From the NCBI GenBank assembly GCA_024742665.1, contig JANSYA010000001.1:496001-560000 (forward strand): a stretch of 64,000 nucleotides of DNA, written 5' to 3'. Positions 38,241 to 50,872 of this stretch are shown piece after piece. Each line of letters begins with the position of its first letter. Position 1 is the stretch's first letter. The stretch is from a bacterium (GTDB lineage Bacteria > Spirochaetota > Leptospiria > Leptospirales > Leptonemataceae). The position numbers and the translations under genes were made by a program. The notes under the pieces were generated by a model that saw only the letters and a list, made by a program, of their open reading frames with translations, did not search any database and was not told the DNA's origin.

Positions 38241-39332
38241 TCAGGGAACGAAAGGATCCGCGAATTCGACGATCAATTCGCGAAAGCGATCGTGGGCCGA
38301 GGAGAGCCAGTGGCGATCGATCAGAGTCTGGCGCTGATTTTCGTAGGCCGCCCGATAGTCGAAGCGCGACGTGGTCACCGCGCCCAGGCGCGCGGCGTGA
38401 TCGCCGTTCATGCGCTGTTCGTACTGGCGGCCCTGGGGCGCAAGCGTGCACGGCTTGCCGTAGTACAGCGCCTCGGCCACAGACTCAAATCCCGCGCGGG
38501 ATGTGTAGGCGCGACAGCCGGCCAGGTCTTCCAGAAATTCTCGCGAAGAGGATCGTTTGAAGCGAATCGTGTCGATTGTTTCGTCGGTCTGGTAGCCGTA
38601 AACGATCGTCGGAATTCCGCGGCACTGCTTCAGGATATCCTGCTTTTCGCCGCCCGAATTGTGATAGATCAGCAGGTGTTCGCCGCTGCGCGGTTCTAAT
38701 TCGAAGGCGGCCCGGCGAATGAGAGGCGGCAGCACGCAGGTCGCTTCTTTCGCCCGCGTCGCAATCGGAAACAGACTGAGCGCGATATTTAAGTCCCCGG
38801 TGCGATGCATGAGCAGCATCGCGGCCCGCATGCCCGCGTAGTCTCGCAGGACGCCCGGGCTTCGCAGCGGCGGTCGCGGGCAGTCCCGCAGATAAAAGCG
38901 GCGATGCGCGTCGATCGTTACGAGTGGTACGCGATAGCGCAAACAAAACGAAGCGATGCGCGGTTCGAAGTCCGAGATCACAAGGTGCGGCTGCAGCCGC
39001 AGCACAAACTCGGCGATGCCGCCGGAGCTTTGCATCAAACGACCGAGGTCGCGGCAGTACTGCAGGGTCGTGCGCGAAAACGAAATTCGCCCGCGCGAAT
39101 CTTCCGCCATCGCGGGACCGGGGAAATGAAATAGCGCCGGTTTGTCCGGCAGCGCGTCGACGGCCTTTAGAAACCAGGCGGCCGGCGGGCCGCCGACCGT
39201 CGCCAGAGTAATGCGAAATTGATCCGCCAGAATCTCCTGGTAAACAAGCGCGCGCGCCAGGTGTCCGCCGTACTGGGACTGAACCGCGATCAATATCTTC
39301 GGGCGAAGCTCCACAGATCGTTTCCTATCCAA
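38241..39332 (-). CDS. Glycosyltransferase (GT28/UDP-glycosyltransferase-like)
   Basis: 363 residues. N-terminal KILIAVQSQYGGHLARALVY and a middle VISDFEPRIASFCLRY match the GT-B N-domain; the C-domain has HNSGGEKQDILKQ, then SRAGFESVAEALYYGKPC near the donor-binding site, the usual GxxS-xxEAL--GKP motif. It probably moves a sugar from a UDP-sugar to a lipid or glycan. It is monocist­ronic and not next to other glycan genes. Confidence 0.82.
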   Translation of the reverse strand: MDRKRSVELRPKILIAVQSQYGGHLARALVYQEILADQFRITLATVGGPPAAWFLKAVDALPDKPALFHFPGPAMAEDSRGRISFSRTTLQYCRDLGRLMQSSGGIAEFVLRLQPHLVISDFEPRIASFCLRYRVPLVTIDAHRRFYLRDCPRPPLRSPGVLRDYAGMRAAMLLMHRTGDLNIALSLFPIATRAKEATCVLPPLIRRAAFELEPRSGEHLLIYHNSGGEKQDILKQCRGIPTIVYGYQTDETIDTIRFKRSSSREFLEDLAGCRAYTSRAGFESVAEALYYGKPCTLAPQGRQYEQRMNGDHAARLGAVTTSRFDYRAAYENQRQTLIDRHWLSSAHDRFRELIVEFADPFVP

Positions 39333-39551
39333 TCGCGCTCATCGCGCCAATCGCGTTAACTCGCACTGCTCTTGCGATCGGAAAGCCTCACCTGTATTTC
39401 ACACCTTCGAAGGATTGTCACCAAACTATTCGAATTGCCTGAAAATAACGCGATTGAACTTGACGATTCTTGAGAACGAAGCCGTGTTCTGGTTATCCGC
39501 GATTCCTTAATCCTTCGATACGAAAGCGGTTTCGCGCGGGACGGTACGACG

Positions 39552-41465
39552 ATGTGGGATGTCTTAATCAAAAATACGCTGCTGTTTGACGGACGCGGCG
39601 AAGCTCCGCACATTTGCGACGTCGCTGTACGCGACGGCTTGATCGCGGCGATAATTGATCGCGACGCGGCGGACTACGACGAGAGCGAAAGCTCCGCGCG
39701 CGAAGTGGTCGACGGGCGGGGACGCTGGCTGATGCCGGGCCTGCTTGATATTCACACGCACTTCGATCTGGAAGTGGAACTCGATCCGCGTTTGCCGGAA
39801 GCCGTGCGGCACGGTACGACCACGGTCGTAATGAGCAACTGCAGTCTGGGACTCGCCTTCGGCGCGCAGCGCGAAAACGATCAGAATCCCATCGTCGACT
39901 GCTTCGCCCGCGTTGAAAACGTTCCGAAGAGTGTGCTGCAAAAAGTCGTCGATCGCGTGGACTGGGAAGATCCGGCCGGCTACTATCGACACCTCGATCA
40001 ACTGCCGCTGGGTCCGAACGTCGTGCCCATGATTCCGCACTCGATGCTGCGCATCGAAGCCATGGGATTAAAAGACAGCATCTCGCGCAATCCGACCGCG
40101 GCGGAACTGCGGCGCATGACGGAGCTGCTCGAAGACGGCATGCGCGTTGGTTACGCCGGCTTTTCGACCGACGCGCTGCCCTTTCACTATCTGGCGAACC
40201 AGCCGAATACCCGTCGCAAGATCCCGGGCCAGTACGGTTCGTATCGGGAGCTGCGAATTTTAACCGACGTCGTGCGTCGCCACGACCGTGTATGGCAGGC
40301 GACGCCGCCGAAAGACAATCCCCTGGCTGTGCTGCGCAATTTCCTCTTAACCAGCGGTCGGCTTTTCGGTTCCACGCTGAAGATTACGGCTGTCGCCGCG
40401 ATGGATCTGGTCACGAATCGTTCGATCATTCAGCTGGTCGTGCTGTTGACGCGTCTATTGAACTCAAAGTTTCTGCGGGGCAAATTCGTTTTGCAGGCGC
40501 TGCCGGCGGCCTTTAAGGTCTGGGGCGAAGGCGCGATTACGCCCCTGGCCGAAGAGATTCCGGTGCTGCGCGAATTAAACGAAACCGAATTAGAAGACCG
40601 CGCGGGTCGAAAGTCCGTAATGGAATCGCCCGGGTATAGAAAACGCTTTCGCAAGATGTGGTACACCGGATTGAAAGGCTTCGGTCTGCACCGGATCAAA
40701 CGCTGGCTGGGTCGCGAAGATATCGCCCTGACGCGTCGACTCAAGGATATGGTGGTGCAGAGCTGTCCGGTGGCGGAGTGGGCCGGTGAAGATCTGCAAA
40801 GCGTGTACGAACGTATGTTAGCGGACGGCGGTCGCTCCGCAGCCGAGCGGGAAGTCTTCGCGGAGCTGCGCCCGCTGGTGAAAGACGACGCGGATTTTAT
40901 TTTTGAGCTGCTGCGAAAATTCGATACGGATCTCTACTGGCATACGGTTACGGCGAACGCGAATCCAGAAATCGTGCGAGAGCTGATCATGCATCCGCAG
41001 CTGCTCCCGGGCTTTAATGACAGCGGCGCGCATCTTACGAATATGGCGTTTTACGACGGCAACCTGCGGTCGCTGCGTCTTGCGCGGGAGATCGGCGCGG
41101 ATCGCGGCGACGAACTCGCGGCCGTCGCTCGCATGGTCAGCCGTCTGACCCGCGAACCGGCCGAGCTTTTCGGGCTTACGGATGTGGGATCGATCAATAT
41201 CGGCGCCCGGGCCGATCTGGTTTTGATCGATCCGGATCGTCTCGCGCGCTACGACGGAGAGGCCGGCATTGAAGTGCGCTACCGGGAAGAATTCGAATAC
41301 AATCAGCTCGTCAATCGCTCCGACGGCGTCGTGCCCTGCGTGATCATCGGCGGAATTATGGTCTGGAAGGACGATGAAATTACGCCGGAGCTTGGCGCGG
41401 TCCAGGCGGGACGGGCTCTGCGTGCGGGGGCAAAAGCTCCGAGTGCTGCGCCGATTAAAGTGTGA
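39552..41465 (+). CDS. N-acyl-D-amino-acid deacylase-like amidohydrolase
   Basis: 637 residues. The amidohydrolase fold is clear: DVLIKNTLLFDG at the start, metal-binding LDIHTHFDLEV, and a late DSGAHLTNMAFYDGN with the catalytic Asp region; the C-terminal VGSINIGARADLVLIDP closes the beta-sandwich. It is longer than most D-aminoacylases because of an inserted segment (about residues 270-410). It hydrolyses an N-acyl amino acid or cyclic amide; the substrate is unknown. Confidence 0.88.
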   Translation: MWDVLIKNTLLFDGRGEAPHICDVAVRDGLIAAIIDRDAADYDESESSAREVVDGRGRWLMPGLLDIHTHFDLEVELDPRLPEAVRHGTTTVVMSNCSLGLAFGAQRENDQNPIVDCFARVENVPKSVLQKVVDRVDWEDPAGYYRHLDQLPLGPNVVPMIPHSMLRIEAMGLKDSISRNPTAAELRRMTELLEDGMRVGYAGFSTDALPFHYLANQPNTRRKIPGQYGSYRELRILTDVVRRHDRVWQATPPKDNPLAVLRNFLLTSGRLFGSTLKITAVAAMDLVTNRSIIQLVVLLTRLLNSKFLRGKFVLQALPAAFKVWGEGAITPLAEEIPVLRELNETELEDRAGRKSVMESPGYRKRFRKMWYTGLKGFGLHRIKRWLGREDIALTRRLKDMVVQSCPVAEWAGEDLQSVYERMLADGGRSAAEREVFAELRPLVKDDADFIFELLRKFDTDLYWHTVTANANPEIVRELIMHPQLLPGFNDSGAHLTNMAFYDGNLRSLRLAREIGADRGDELAAVARMVSRLTREPAELFGLTDVGSINIGARADLVLIDPDRLARYDGEAGIEVRYREEFEYNQLVNRSDGVVPCVIIGGIMVWKDDEITPELGAVQAGRALRAGAKAPSAAPIKV

Positions 41466-41580
41466 ATTTAATACTATTTGTGGTATGATCAGTCGAAAAT
41501 GAAGAGCTTTCGCCTTGCGGCTACCGCGGCCCGGTCGCTTTTTTCAAATAAACATTGATTTGGACGCTGGCCTGTGCTAA

Positions 41581-41931
41581 TTGTCAGGTGTGATCTATAG
41601 CGTCGAAAAGACCGAGCTGTATGCTCTCTTGAAGGTTCCCGAACCGGAACTGCGCATGTCTACCGTGGACTATCTTGAGCTGGTGCTCGCGGAGGCCGCC
41701 GAAAAAGAAGGGCATCGCAATCTATTGCTGGATCTCGGGGAAGTGCGCTTCGCCGACACCGCCGCCCTGCGAGTGATCATTACGGCCGCGAACCGCTGTC
41801 GCAAAGCAGGCGGGCGCGTGGTATTGTTGAACGCGCATCCTCCGGTGCAAAATGTGCTGCGCCTGGGCGGCGTCAACATCATCAAGTTCGCCGAGAGTGT
41901 GGAAGAAGCCGAAGCGCTCTTCGAATCCTGA
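41581..41931 (+). CDS. STAS-domain protein (anti-anti-sigma type)
   Basis: 116 residues from a TTG at 41581; a GTG at 41590 is an alternative. The STAS motif LLLDLGEVRFADTAALRVIITA carries a Thr-Ala where SpoIIAA proteins have the phosphorylated Ser/Thr. One of three STAS genes in the window (with 47935 and 62209). Confidence 0.85.
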   Translation: MSGVIYSVEKTELYALLKVPEPELRMSTVDYLELVLAEAAEKEGHRNLLLDLGEVRFADTAALRVIITAANRCRKAGGRVVLLNAHPPVQNVLRLGGVNIIKFAESVEEAEALFES

Positions 41932-42031
41932 CGCGGTCCTATCGCCTATCGTTCGCGGCCTGCCTGTTGGCCGTCAGTCACTGATCGCCTGTCACCTTTA
42001 CAATCCGCAACGCGCGAAGTTCCACCGCGCT

Positions 42032-42808
42032 TTAGAACGCCCGCAGCTGCGCGATCGCGATGACGCAAAGATACACTGCGACTTCAAAGATTTGCTGCGC
42101 GGCTCCCAGGCAGTCGCCGGTGTAGCCCCCGAAGACTCTGCGCAACAAGATTCCGAACAGGCCGTGGGCGATGGCGACGATCGGCAAAATCCATAAGAAG
42201 ATCGCGTCGGCGAAGAACGCAAAGCTTGCGGTCGCAATGATCGCCCCCCACAGGACGTCGCTGAAAGGCATTCCGGTAATGATCGGTTTTACTCCAGCGG
42301 CGGCCGGAGCTTCGCCACCGGACTCGCGGGCGTACTCCAGGCTGTAGGCGAAAGCGCCGCTTGCGAATCGACTGAGGCTGTGTCCGACGACGATCGCCGC
42401 GGGAATCCAGACCGCGGGAATCGCCGCGATGGCCGCAACGCGCAAAAGAATCATTATGATCGCCGCGCTCGCGCCGACCGCTCCGACCCGCGATTCGCGC
42501 ATGACTCGCAGACGTTCGTCGAGCGCGCCGCGGGTATAGACGCCTTCGCAAAAATCCACAAAGCCGTCTTCGTGCAGGCAGCCCGTAAGAAGCACCGTCG
42601 CGATCAGGCTGCATACTACCGCGATAGCGATCGGATAAATTTGATGCGCGGCCAGAAAGACGAGCGCGCCCGCGCCGCCGATGAGAATTCCGACCGCTCC
42701 ACTATAGCGCAGCATTCGCTGAAAGTACTCCGGTCGAAATTCGAAAGCCGGAACCGGGAGCACTGTGTAAAACTGAATGGCCGTCAGAGCCGTGCGCAGT
42801 TCTCGCAT
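42032..42808 (-). CDS. cobS: Adenosylcobinamide-GDP ribazoletransferase
   Basis: 258 residues. The N-terminus MRELRTALTAIQFYTVLPVP, the GCLHEDGFVDFCEGVYTRG motif (in CobS usually GLHxDGLAD) and the membrane helices are those of CobS/CobV, which joins alpha-ribazole to adenosylcobinamide-GDP in the last step of cobalamin assembly. No other cobalamin gene is adjacent. Confidence 0.93.
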   Translation of the reverse strand: MRELRTALTAIQFYTVLPVPAFEFRPEYFQRMLRYSGAVGILIGGAGALVFLAAHQIYPIAIAVVCSLIATVLLTGCLHEDGFVDFCEGVYTRGALDERLRVMRESRVGAVGASAAIIMILLRVAAIAAIPAVWIPAAIVVGHSLSRFASGAFAYSLEYARESGGEAPAAAGVKPIITGMPFSDVLWGAIIATASFAFFADAIFLWILPIVAIAHGLFGILLRRVFGGYTGDCLGAAQQIFEVAVYLCVIAIAQLRAF

Positions 42809-42844
42809 ATTCGTGCAGCGCCTTAATCTTTTTTTTCCGGGCGC

Positions 42845-44857
42845 TCAGCCCGCTGCGCGATTCTTCGGGTCCAGACCCTTGTCGGGTGCGGCGGCTTCGA
42901 AGGAGTGATCTGTGGTATGATCGCCCCGGTCTTCGCGGTCGGCGCGTAAAATTCGTTCCAGATCTTCGCCGCGTCGTCGGGCCATCAGAACGTAGTTGTC
43001 GGTGTCGCGGAAAAGCGGCGCCAGTTCACGCAGGTGCTTTTCGTCCAGGTGTTTGAAATTCATCGCGGCCCTGTGAGCCTGGTGCGCGCGAAAGCCCATC
43101 TGTCGCAGAGCTTCCACGCCCATGTCCAGCGCGGATCCAAACGTTTCCCTGAAGATGAATTGAGCGCCGGCTTCGTTCAGTTCGTAGGCGTGGCGGCGGT
43201 CGTAGGCCCGCGCGAGAATTTCCAGATTCGGGAAGTGCTGGCGGACAGTATGCACCAATTCGACGGCGCGCTCGCGTTCTTCGATCGCGACGATCAGCAG
43301 TTTCGCCGATTCGGCGCCGGCGGAGTGCAGCAGGTCCATGCGCGTCGCCTCGCCGTAAAAAACTTTGCGGCCGAATTTGCGCAGCAGTTCGATTTGCGCC
43401 GGATCGTGATCGAGAACCACCGTTTCGATTCCGTTGGCCTGTAGCAAGCGGCCTACGATCTGACCGAAGCGGCCGAAGCCAGCGATGATGACCGACTGCT
43501 GTTCGTCGATGGTATCCGCTTCGTCGCTTTCGCTCCCGGCAGTCGCGGCAAAGAGCGGCTGCACCAGTCGATCGTTGACGATCATCAACAAGGGAGTCAG
43601 GGCCATGCTCAAGGCGACGACGGCCATCAGGGGAGCGGTGATCTGATCCGGAAGGACGCGACTGCTGGAGGCGAACGAAAATAATACGAATGCGAATTCG
43701 CCGCCCTGAGCCAGGGAAAACGAATAGAGCAGATTCTGACTCGGACGCATTCCAAATACGCGGCCGAGAATGATCAAAACCAAAAACTTGATGCCGATCA
43801 GCGCCGCGACCAGACCGAGAATCAGGCCGGGATTGCTGAAGATCAATTCGAAGTCGATGCTGGCGCCCACGGCGATAAAGAACAGTCCGAGCAACAGGCC
43901 TTTGAATGGTTCGATATCCGATTCGAGTTCGTGACGGTATTCGCTTTCCGCCAGGACCACGCCCGCCACGAATGTTCCCAGCGCCGGCGAAAGACCGATC
44001 GCCTGCATGGCGACGGCGATGCCAATCACAAGCAGTAACGCAGTGGCTGTGAAAATTTCGCGCAGCTTGACGGCGGCGATTACGCGAAAGACCGGGCGAA
44101 TTAAGAAACGACCCATGAACACAATGCCGCCCACGCCCGCCAGTACGATGATCGCCTGGAGATAGCCAGGCAGTCCCGCAATCAAGCTGGTGCTTCCGTG
44201 CCCGTCGCCTCCGTCGTGGCCGGCGTTCGCACCGTGTGTATGCGAAGCGGCTTCACCGTTCGTCGCGCTTTCGCCGCCCGCATTGCCGACGTCGCCCGCG
44301 ATCGAATCGACCAGCTCGCCGACTTCCGGAACGCTCATTGCGAGCAGGGGCATGATCGCGAGCATGGGAATCACTGCGATGTCCTGGAAGAGCAGCACTG
44401 AAAAACTGGATTGTCCGCCCGGCGTTTTGAGCAGTCCCTTTTCGCCGAGACTCTGCAGCACGATCGCCGTCGAAGACAGCGCGAGAGTCATTCCGATCGC
44501 CAGCGACATCTTCCAGTCCAGATCGGCTACGGCGAAGCTCAGGCCGGCAATCAGCGCGCCGGTAATCAACACCTGGCAGCCGCCGAGACCAAGAATCGGA
44601 GCGCGCATGCGCCACAGCAGTGCGGGCTGCAACTCTAAGCCGATCAGAAACAGCATCATCACGACGCCGAATTCGGCGAAGTGCATCACGTCGGTCTTTT
44701 CTTCGCCGATCAGCCCCAGCACGAAGGGCCCGATGACTATCCCCGCGATCAGATAGCCAAGCACGGAGCCCAGGCCCAGGCGCTTCGCGATCGGCACCGA
44801 GACTACGGCCGCTGTCAGATAAATAAAAGCCTGGAATAAGAAGCTATCGGTGTCCAT
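42845..44857 (-). CDS. Kef-type K+/H+ antiporter with RCK domain
   Basis: 670 residues. An N-terminal CPA2 exchanger with about 12 helices (LGSVLGYLIAGIVIGPF, ALSSTAIVLQSL) is followed by a TrkA-N/RCK domain (SVIIAGFGRFGQIVGRLL, Rossmann). It has an unusual Gly/His/Ala-rich loop (about residues 190-220). KefB/C-type proteins release K+ in response to electrophiles; the gene after it on the same strand encodes the matching quinone reductase-like subunit. Confidence 0.92.
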   Translation of the reverse strand: MDTDSFLFQAFIYLTAAVVSVPIAKRLGLGSVLGYLIAGIVIGPFVLGLIGEEKTDVMHFAEFGVVMMLFLIGLELQPALLWRMRAPILGLGGCQVLITGALIAGLSFAVADLDWKMSLAIGMTLALSSTAIVLQSLGEKGLLKTPGGQSSFSVLLFQDIAVIPMLAIMPLLAMSVPEVGELVDSIAGDVGNAGGESATNGEAASHTHGANAGHDGGDGHGSTSLIAGLPGYLQAIIVLAGVGGIVFMGRFLIRPVFRVIAAVKLREIFTATALLLVIGIAVAMQAIGLSPALGTFVAGVVLAESEYRHELESDIEPFKGLLLGLFFIAVGASIDFELIFSNPGLILGLVAALIGIKFLVLIILGRVFGMRPSQNLLYSFSLAQGGEFAFVLFSFASSSRVLPDQITAPLMAVVALSMALTPLLMIVNDRLVQPLFAATAGSESDEADTIDEQQSVIIAGFGRFGQIVGRLLQANGIETVVLDHDPAQIELLRKFGRKVFYGEATRMDLLHSAGAESAKLLIVAIEERERAVELVHTVRQHFPNLEILARAYDRRHAYELNEAGAQFIFRETFGSALDMGVEALRQMGFRAHQAHRAAMNFKHLDEKHLRELAPLFRDTDNYVLMARRRGEDLERILRADREDRGDHTTDHSFEAAAPDKGLDPKNRAAG

Positions 44858-44911
44858 TCGGGTTCCCTGAAATTTTCATTGATATTCGAAGTCCAAATAA
44901 ACGCGCGCGAA

Positions 44912-47925
<3,014 letters not shown>

Positions 47926-47934
47926 CGCGCGGGT

Positions 47935-48270
47935 TCAGGCCTGCGCGGAGAGTTCGGCTTCGCTTTCAATAAAACGAAAGTACTCTTCCAAATGGGTGAG
48001 GCGCATGATACTGCGCACGGCGTCTTTTACAGCCAGCAGGTGCAGCTCGCCGCTCTTTTTTTCTTGAGACTTCAAGACGTGCGTCATCAGGGCGATGCCC
48101 GAGGAGTCCAGGTGTTCGACCTGACCGAGATCCATGACGAGCGAATCTGAGTCCGCTTCCCGTAGAATTTCTTCAAGGCCGGCTTTGGTGGCCGAATAGT
48201 TCTGAAAGTTAAGTTGTCCTGAAAGTGTAACGATGCGGTGCTTGCCGATCCGGCGGGTGGTCAGTGCCAT
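47935..48270 (-). CDS. STAS-domain anti-anti-sigma factor
   Basis: 111 residues. SLVMDLGQVEHLDSSGIALMTHVL contains the canonical D-S-S-G phosphorylation site. It may control a partner-switching kinase/sigma module encoded elsewhere. Confidence 0.93.
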   Translation of the reverse strand: MALTTRRIGKHRIVTLSGQLNFQNYSATKAGLEEILREADSDSLVMDLGQVEHLDSSGIALMTHVLKSQEKKSGELHLLAVKDAVRSIMRLTHLEEYFRFIESEAELSAQA

Positions 48271-48390
48271 CGGTTGCGCCCCCTTCTGATTGAAGAATTG
48301 GACGCAAGAAAGCGCGGCTTTCCTGTGGGTTTTTCGTGAGAATCTCTCCGAAGTATTTACGATTCACTCTTAAGAAAAACGATAAATAGT

Positions 48391-49014
48391 CTAAATGACA
48401 TAGAAGAAAATCGAGATAAAATGGCAGGCCGCCGCCGCCATAATGAAAAAGTGCCAGATTTCGTGATTGCGCGGGATGCGCTCATATAGGAAAAAGAAGG
48501 CGCCCGCGGAGTAGACCAGACCGCCGGCGACCAGCCAGGCGAATCCCGCGGGGTCCAGGGCCGCGCGAATGCCGGGGAAGTCGATCGCGATCGTCCAGCC
48601 GCACACCAGATAGAACATAGTCGAGACGAAATTCCACCGGTCGCCGAAGACGCTCTTGAATGTGATGCCGACCGCCGCGAGCCCCCAGACCAGTCCGAAG
48701 ATCAACCAGCCGCTCGTATCCCGCAGGGTCACCAGGCAATAGGGCGTATAGGTCCCGGCGATCAAAAGAAAGATTGCGACGTGATCGAAGACCTGGAAGA
48801 CTCGCTTGGGGCCGCCGCGAAAGCTATGATAGAGAGTCGAAAAGAGAAACATTAAAAACAGGCACAGACCGTAAATCGTCGCGCTTACGATCTTGTACGC
48901 GTCTCCGGTCAGACTGGCGAAGACGATCAAAAGCACCCAGCCGATCAGAGCCAGGCTCGCTCCTACGAGATGAGATATGGAGTTGATCTTTTCGCCTTTG
49001 TACATCGTAGGCAA
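48391..49014 (-). CDS. Hemolysin III family membrane protein (PAQR-like)
   Basis: 207 residues with seven hydrophobic segments. NSISHLVGASLALIGWVLL, STLYHSFRG, QVFDHVAIFLLIAGTYTPYC and a late NHEIWHFFIMAAAACHF with paired His are diagnostic of the YqfA/HlyIII family (zinc-binding His). Probably an integral membrane hydrolase; haemolytic activity should not be assumed. Confidence 0.93.
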   Translation of the reverse strand: MPTMYKGEKINSISHLVGASLALIGWVLLIVFASLTGDAYKIVSATIYGLCLFLMFLFSTLYHSFRGGPKRVFQVFDHVAIFLLIAGTYTPYCLVTLRDTSGWLIFGLVWGLAAVGITFKSVFGDRWNFVSTMFYLVCGWTIAIDFPGIRAALDPAGFAWLVAGGLVYSAGAFFFLYERIPRNHEIWHFFIMAAAACHFISIFFYVI

Positions 49015-49137
49015 GATTCCGTCGAGGTGACCGGCGTGACAAGTTGAATCGTGCGCGACGAAGCTGCTTTTCGATTTGACAGCCCGCGTCCCGGGCCCTT
49101 CACTTCGAGGGCGGGATACGAGGCGGGCGAGGGCACT

Positions 49138-49593
49138 ATGGCGAATTCACTGATTATCATCGATGACGATGAAAATATTCATGCACAGGTCGGCGCCTTT
49201 CTCAAAGAGTATCCGATTCTGATCAAATCCGCGCGAAACGGCCAGGAAGCCCTGGACCTCCTGCGCACGGAGGGGCCGGTCGATCTGGTGCTGCTGGACC
49301 TGGCCATGCCGGTCATGGACGGGGTTCTGTTTTTGGAAGCGATTCGTTCCGAGCGCCGCCACCCGAACAAAGAGGAAGCGGCCTTCGCAGATTCCGTGCG
49401 TAATTTACCGGTCATCGTGGTCTCGGGCACGGAAGATCGCGAAGAGATTCTCGGACTCAAGAAGTACAATCTGTCCGGCTTTTTAATGAAGCCGGTAAAG
49501 AAAGATATGCTGCTGCAGCGCGTCGAAGCGGTGCTCCGCGGCCCGCTGGAAAAGTCGAAATTTCCGGACATCGATATCATGCTGGATCTCTGA
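49138..49593 (+). CDS. Single-domain response regulator
   Basis: 151 residues from the ATG at 49138 with GAGGG upstream. Receiver only: IIIDDDENIHAQV, Asp in LVLLDLAMPVMDG, Thr/Ser in VVSGTEDREE and Lys in LMKPVKK. It has no output domain, so it acts by protein contact, perhaps with one of the kinases in the window. Confidence 0.9.
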   Translation: MANSLIIIDDDENIHAQVGAFLKEYPILIKSARNGQEALDLLRTEGPVDLVLLDLAMPVMDGVLFLEAIRSERRHPNKEEAAFADSVRNLPVIVVSGTEDREEILGLKKYNLSGFLMKPVKKDMLLQRVEAVLRGPLEKSKFPDIDIMLDL

Positions 49594-49839
49594 CTGCACG
49601 ACGACCCATTGGCATGCACACGCTCCACGTCCTGCGGAGAGTGTGCATGCAGCGGGCCTTCCTGGCCCGCTTGCAATGGGGCATCGTGCTCTGGTGGGGG
49701 AAGAGAGGGCAACCGAGTTCGGATGCGGCCCTCTTTCATCATTGGTTTGCCTGATAGCTTCCGCGAATTCGTTTCGAAGCTGTGTTCTGCTTTTCTTGCG
49801 CTTCTGTACCTTGATTTCGCTCGCGAGCCTCTTTAGCAT

Positions 49840-50847
49840 ATGAGCATGAATCGCGTGGATGATGGCCGTGCTGAAATTTCCGCCGCGAAGTCCGCTGACA
49901 ATTCGCGGCTGGCTTCGCGCGATCGTGCCGGCGATCCTGCTTTCGACCGTCGTCGCGCGCGGATCGGGGCGGGGCTCGCATTGCTGGGCGTGTGTTCGTT
50001 TGCGCCGACGATTCCTTTGAGTAAATATCTCGTCGGGCAAATCGAAGTCTATGAGCTGGCCTTCGCGCGCATGCTGCTGGGCAGTCTGGCGGCTTTGGTT
50101 TTTTTGTCCGCGCGTCTCGCGCTACGTCGACCGACGCTGCCGTCGGTTTCGCGTCTGCCCGAAATTGCGATGACGGCTCTCGGCGTCGTCGTCGGCTTTC
50201 CGCTGCTTTTGGTATTCGCCCTGGATCGATTGCCCGCGACCTTCGGATCGGTCGTGTCGGGACTGCTGCCGCTGGTTACGGCGGTGCTGGGAGTCAGTCT
50301 GGGGCGCGAACGCGTATCGCCCTGGTTTTGGGTGCCCGCGCTCTGCGGCTCCTGCCTGACTGTGTATTACGGCCTGGAGCGCCTGGCCTTTGAGCCGGCG
50401 GTTGCGGTTCTGCTTGCGGCGATCGTGCTGGGCGCGATGGGCTACGTTTTCGGGGCGCGGCTGACCCGGGATTGGAATGCATCCCGCAAGAGCAATTTCG
50501 GTGGACCGCTGGCGATCGCCTGGGCTCTGGCTCTGTCTGCGCCTCTCGCGGCGGCGGGGGCGCTGAGTTTCTGGCCGCGGGAATTGCCCGCGCTCGATTT
50601 CTTCGGAGTCGCCGCGATTCTGTATCTCGGGATCGTCAGCCAGTTCCTGGGCTTCTTCTTTTTTTATGCGGGGCTCGCGGTGGGCGGCATCGCTGTGTCT
50701 TCGCAGCTGCAGTTGATCCAGCCTTTCCTGAGTCTCGGGCTTTCCGTTTTGCTGTTGGGCGAAAGCCTGGTCTGGCTCGACGGGGCGGCCGCCGCAGGCA
50801 TCGTCTTTTGCGTGTGGCTTTCGCGCGTGCTGGCTCGTTCGACCTGA
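49840..50847 (+). CDS. EamA/DMT-family transporter
   Basis: 335 residues with about ten hydrophobic segments in two EamA repeats (LALLGVCSFAPTIPLSKYLV start; AILYLGIVSQFLGFFFFYAG late). A hydrophilic N-terminal tail of about 45 residues is present, so the start may be downstream. Probably an exporter of amino acids or small metabolites. Confidence 0.85.
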   Translation: MSMNRVDDGRAEISAAKSADNSRLASRDRAGDPAFDRRRARIGAGLALLGVCSFAPTIPLSKYLVGQIEVYELAFARMLLGSLAALVFLSARLALRRPTLPSVSRLPEIAMTALGVVVGFPLLLVFALDRLPATFGSVVSGLLPLVTAVLGVSLGRERVSPWFWVPALCGSCLTVYYGLERLAFEPAVAVLLAAIVLGAMGYVFGARLTRDWNASRKSNFGGPLAIAWALALSAPLAAAGALSFWPRELPALDFFGVAAILYLGIVSQFLGFFFFYAGLAVGGIAVSSQLQLIQPFLSLGLSVLLLGESLVWLDGAAAAGIVFCVWLSRVLARST

Positions 50848-50872
50848 TGTCGATTGATTTGATCGATTCGAT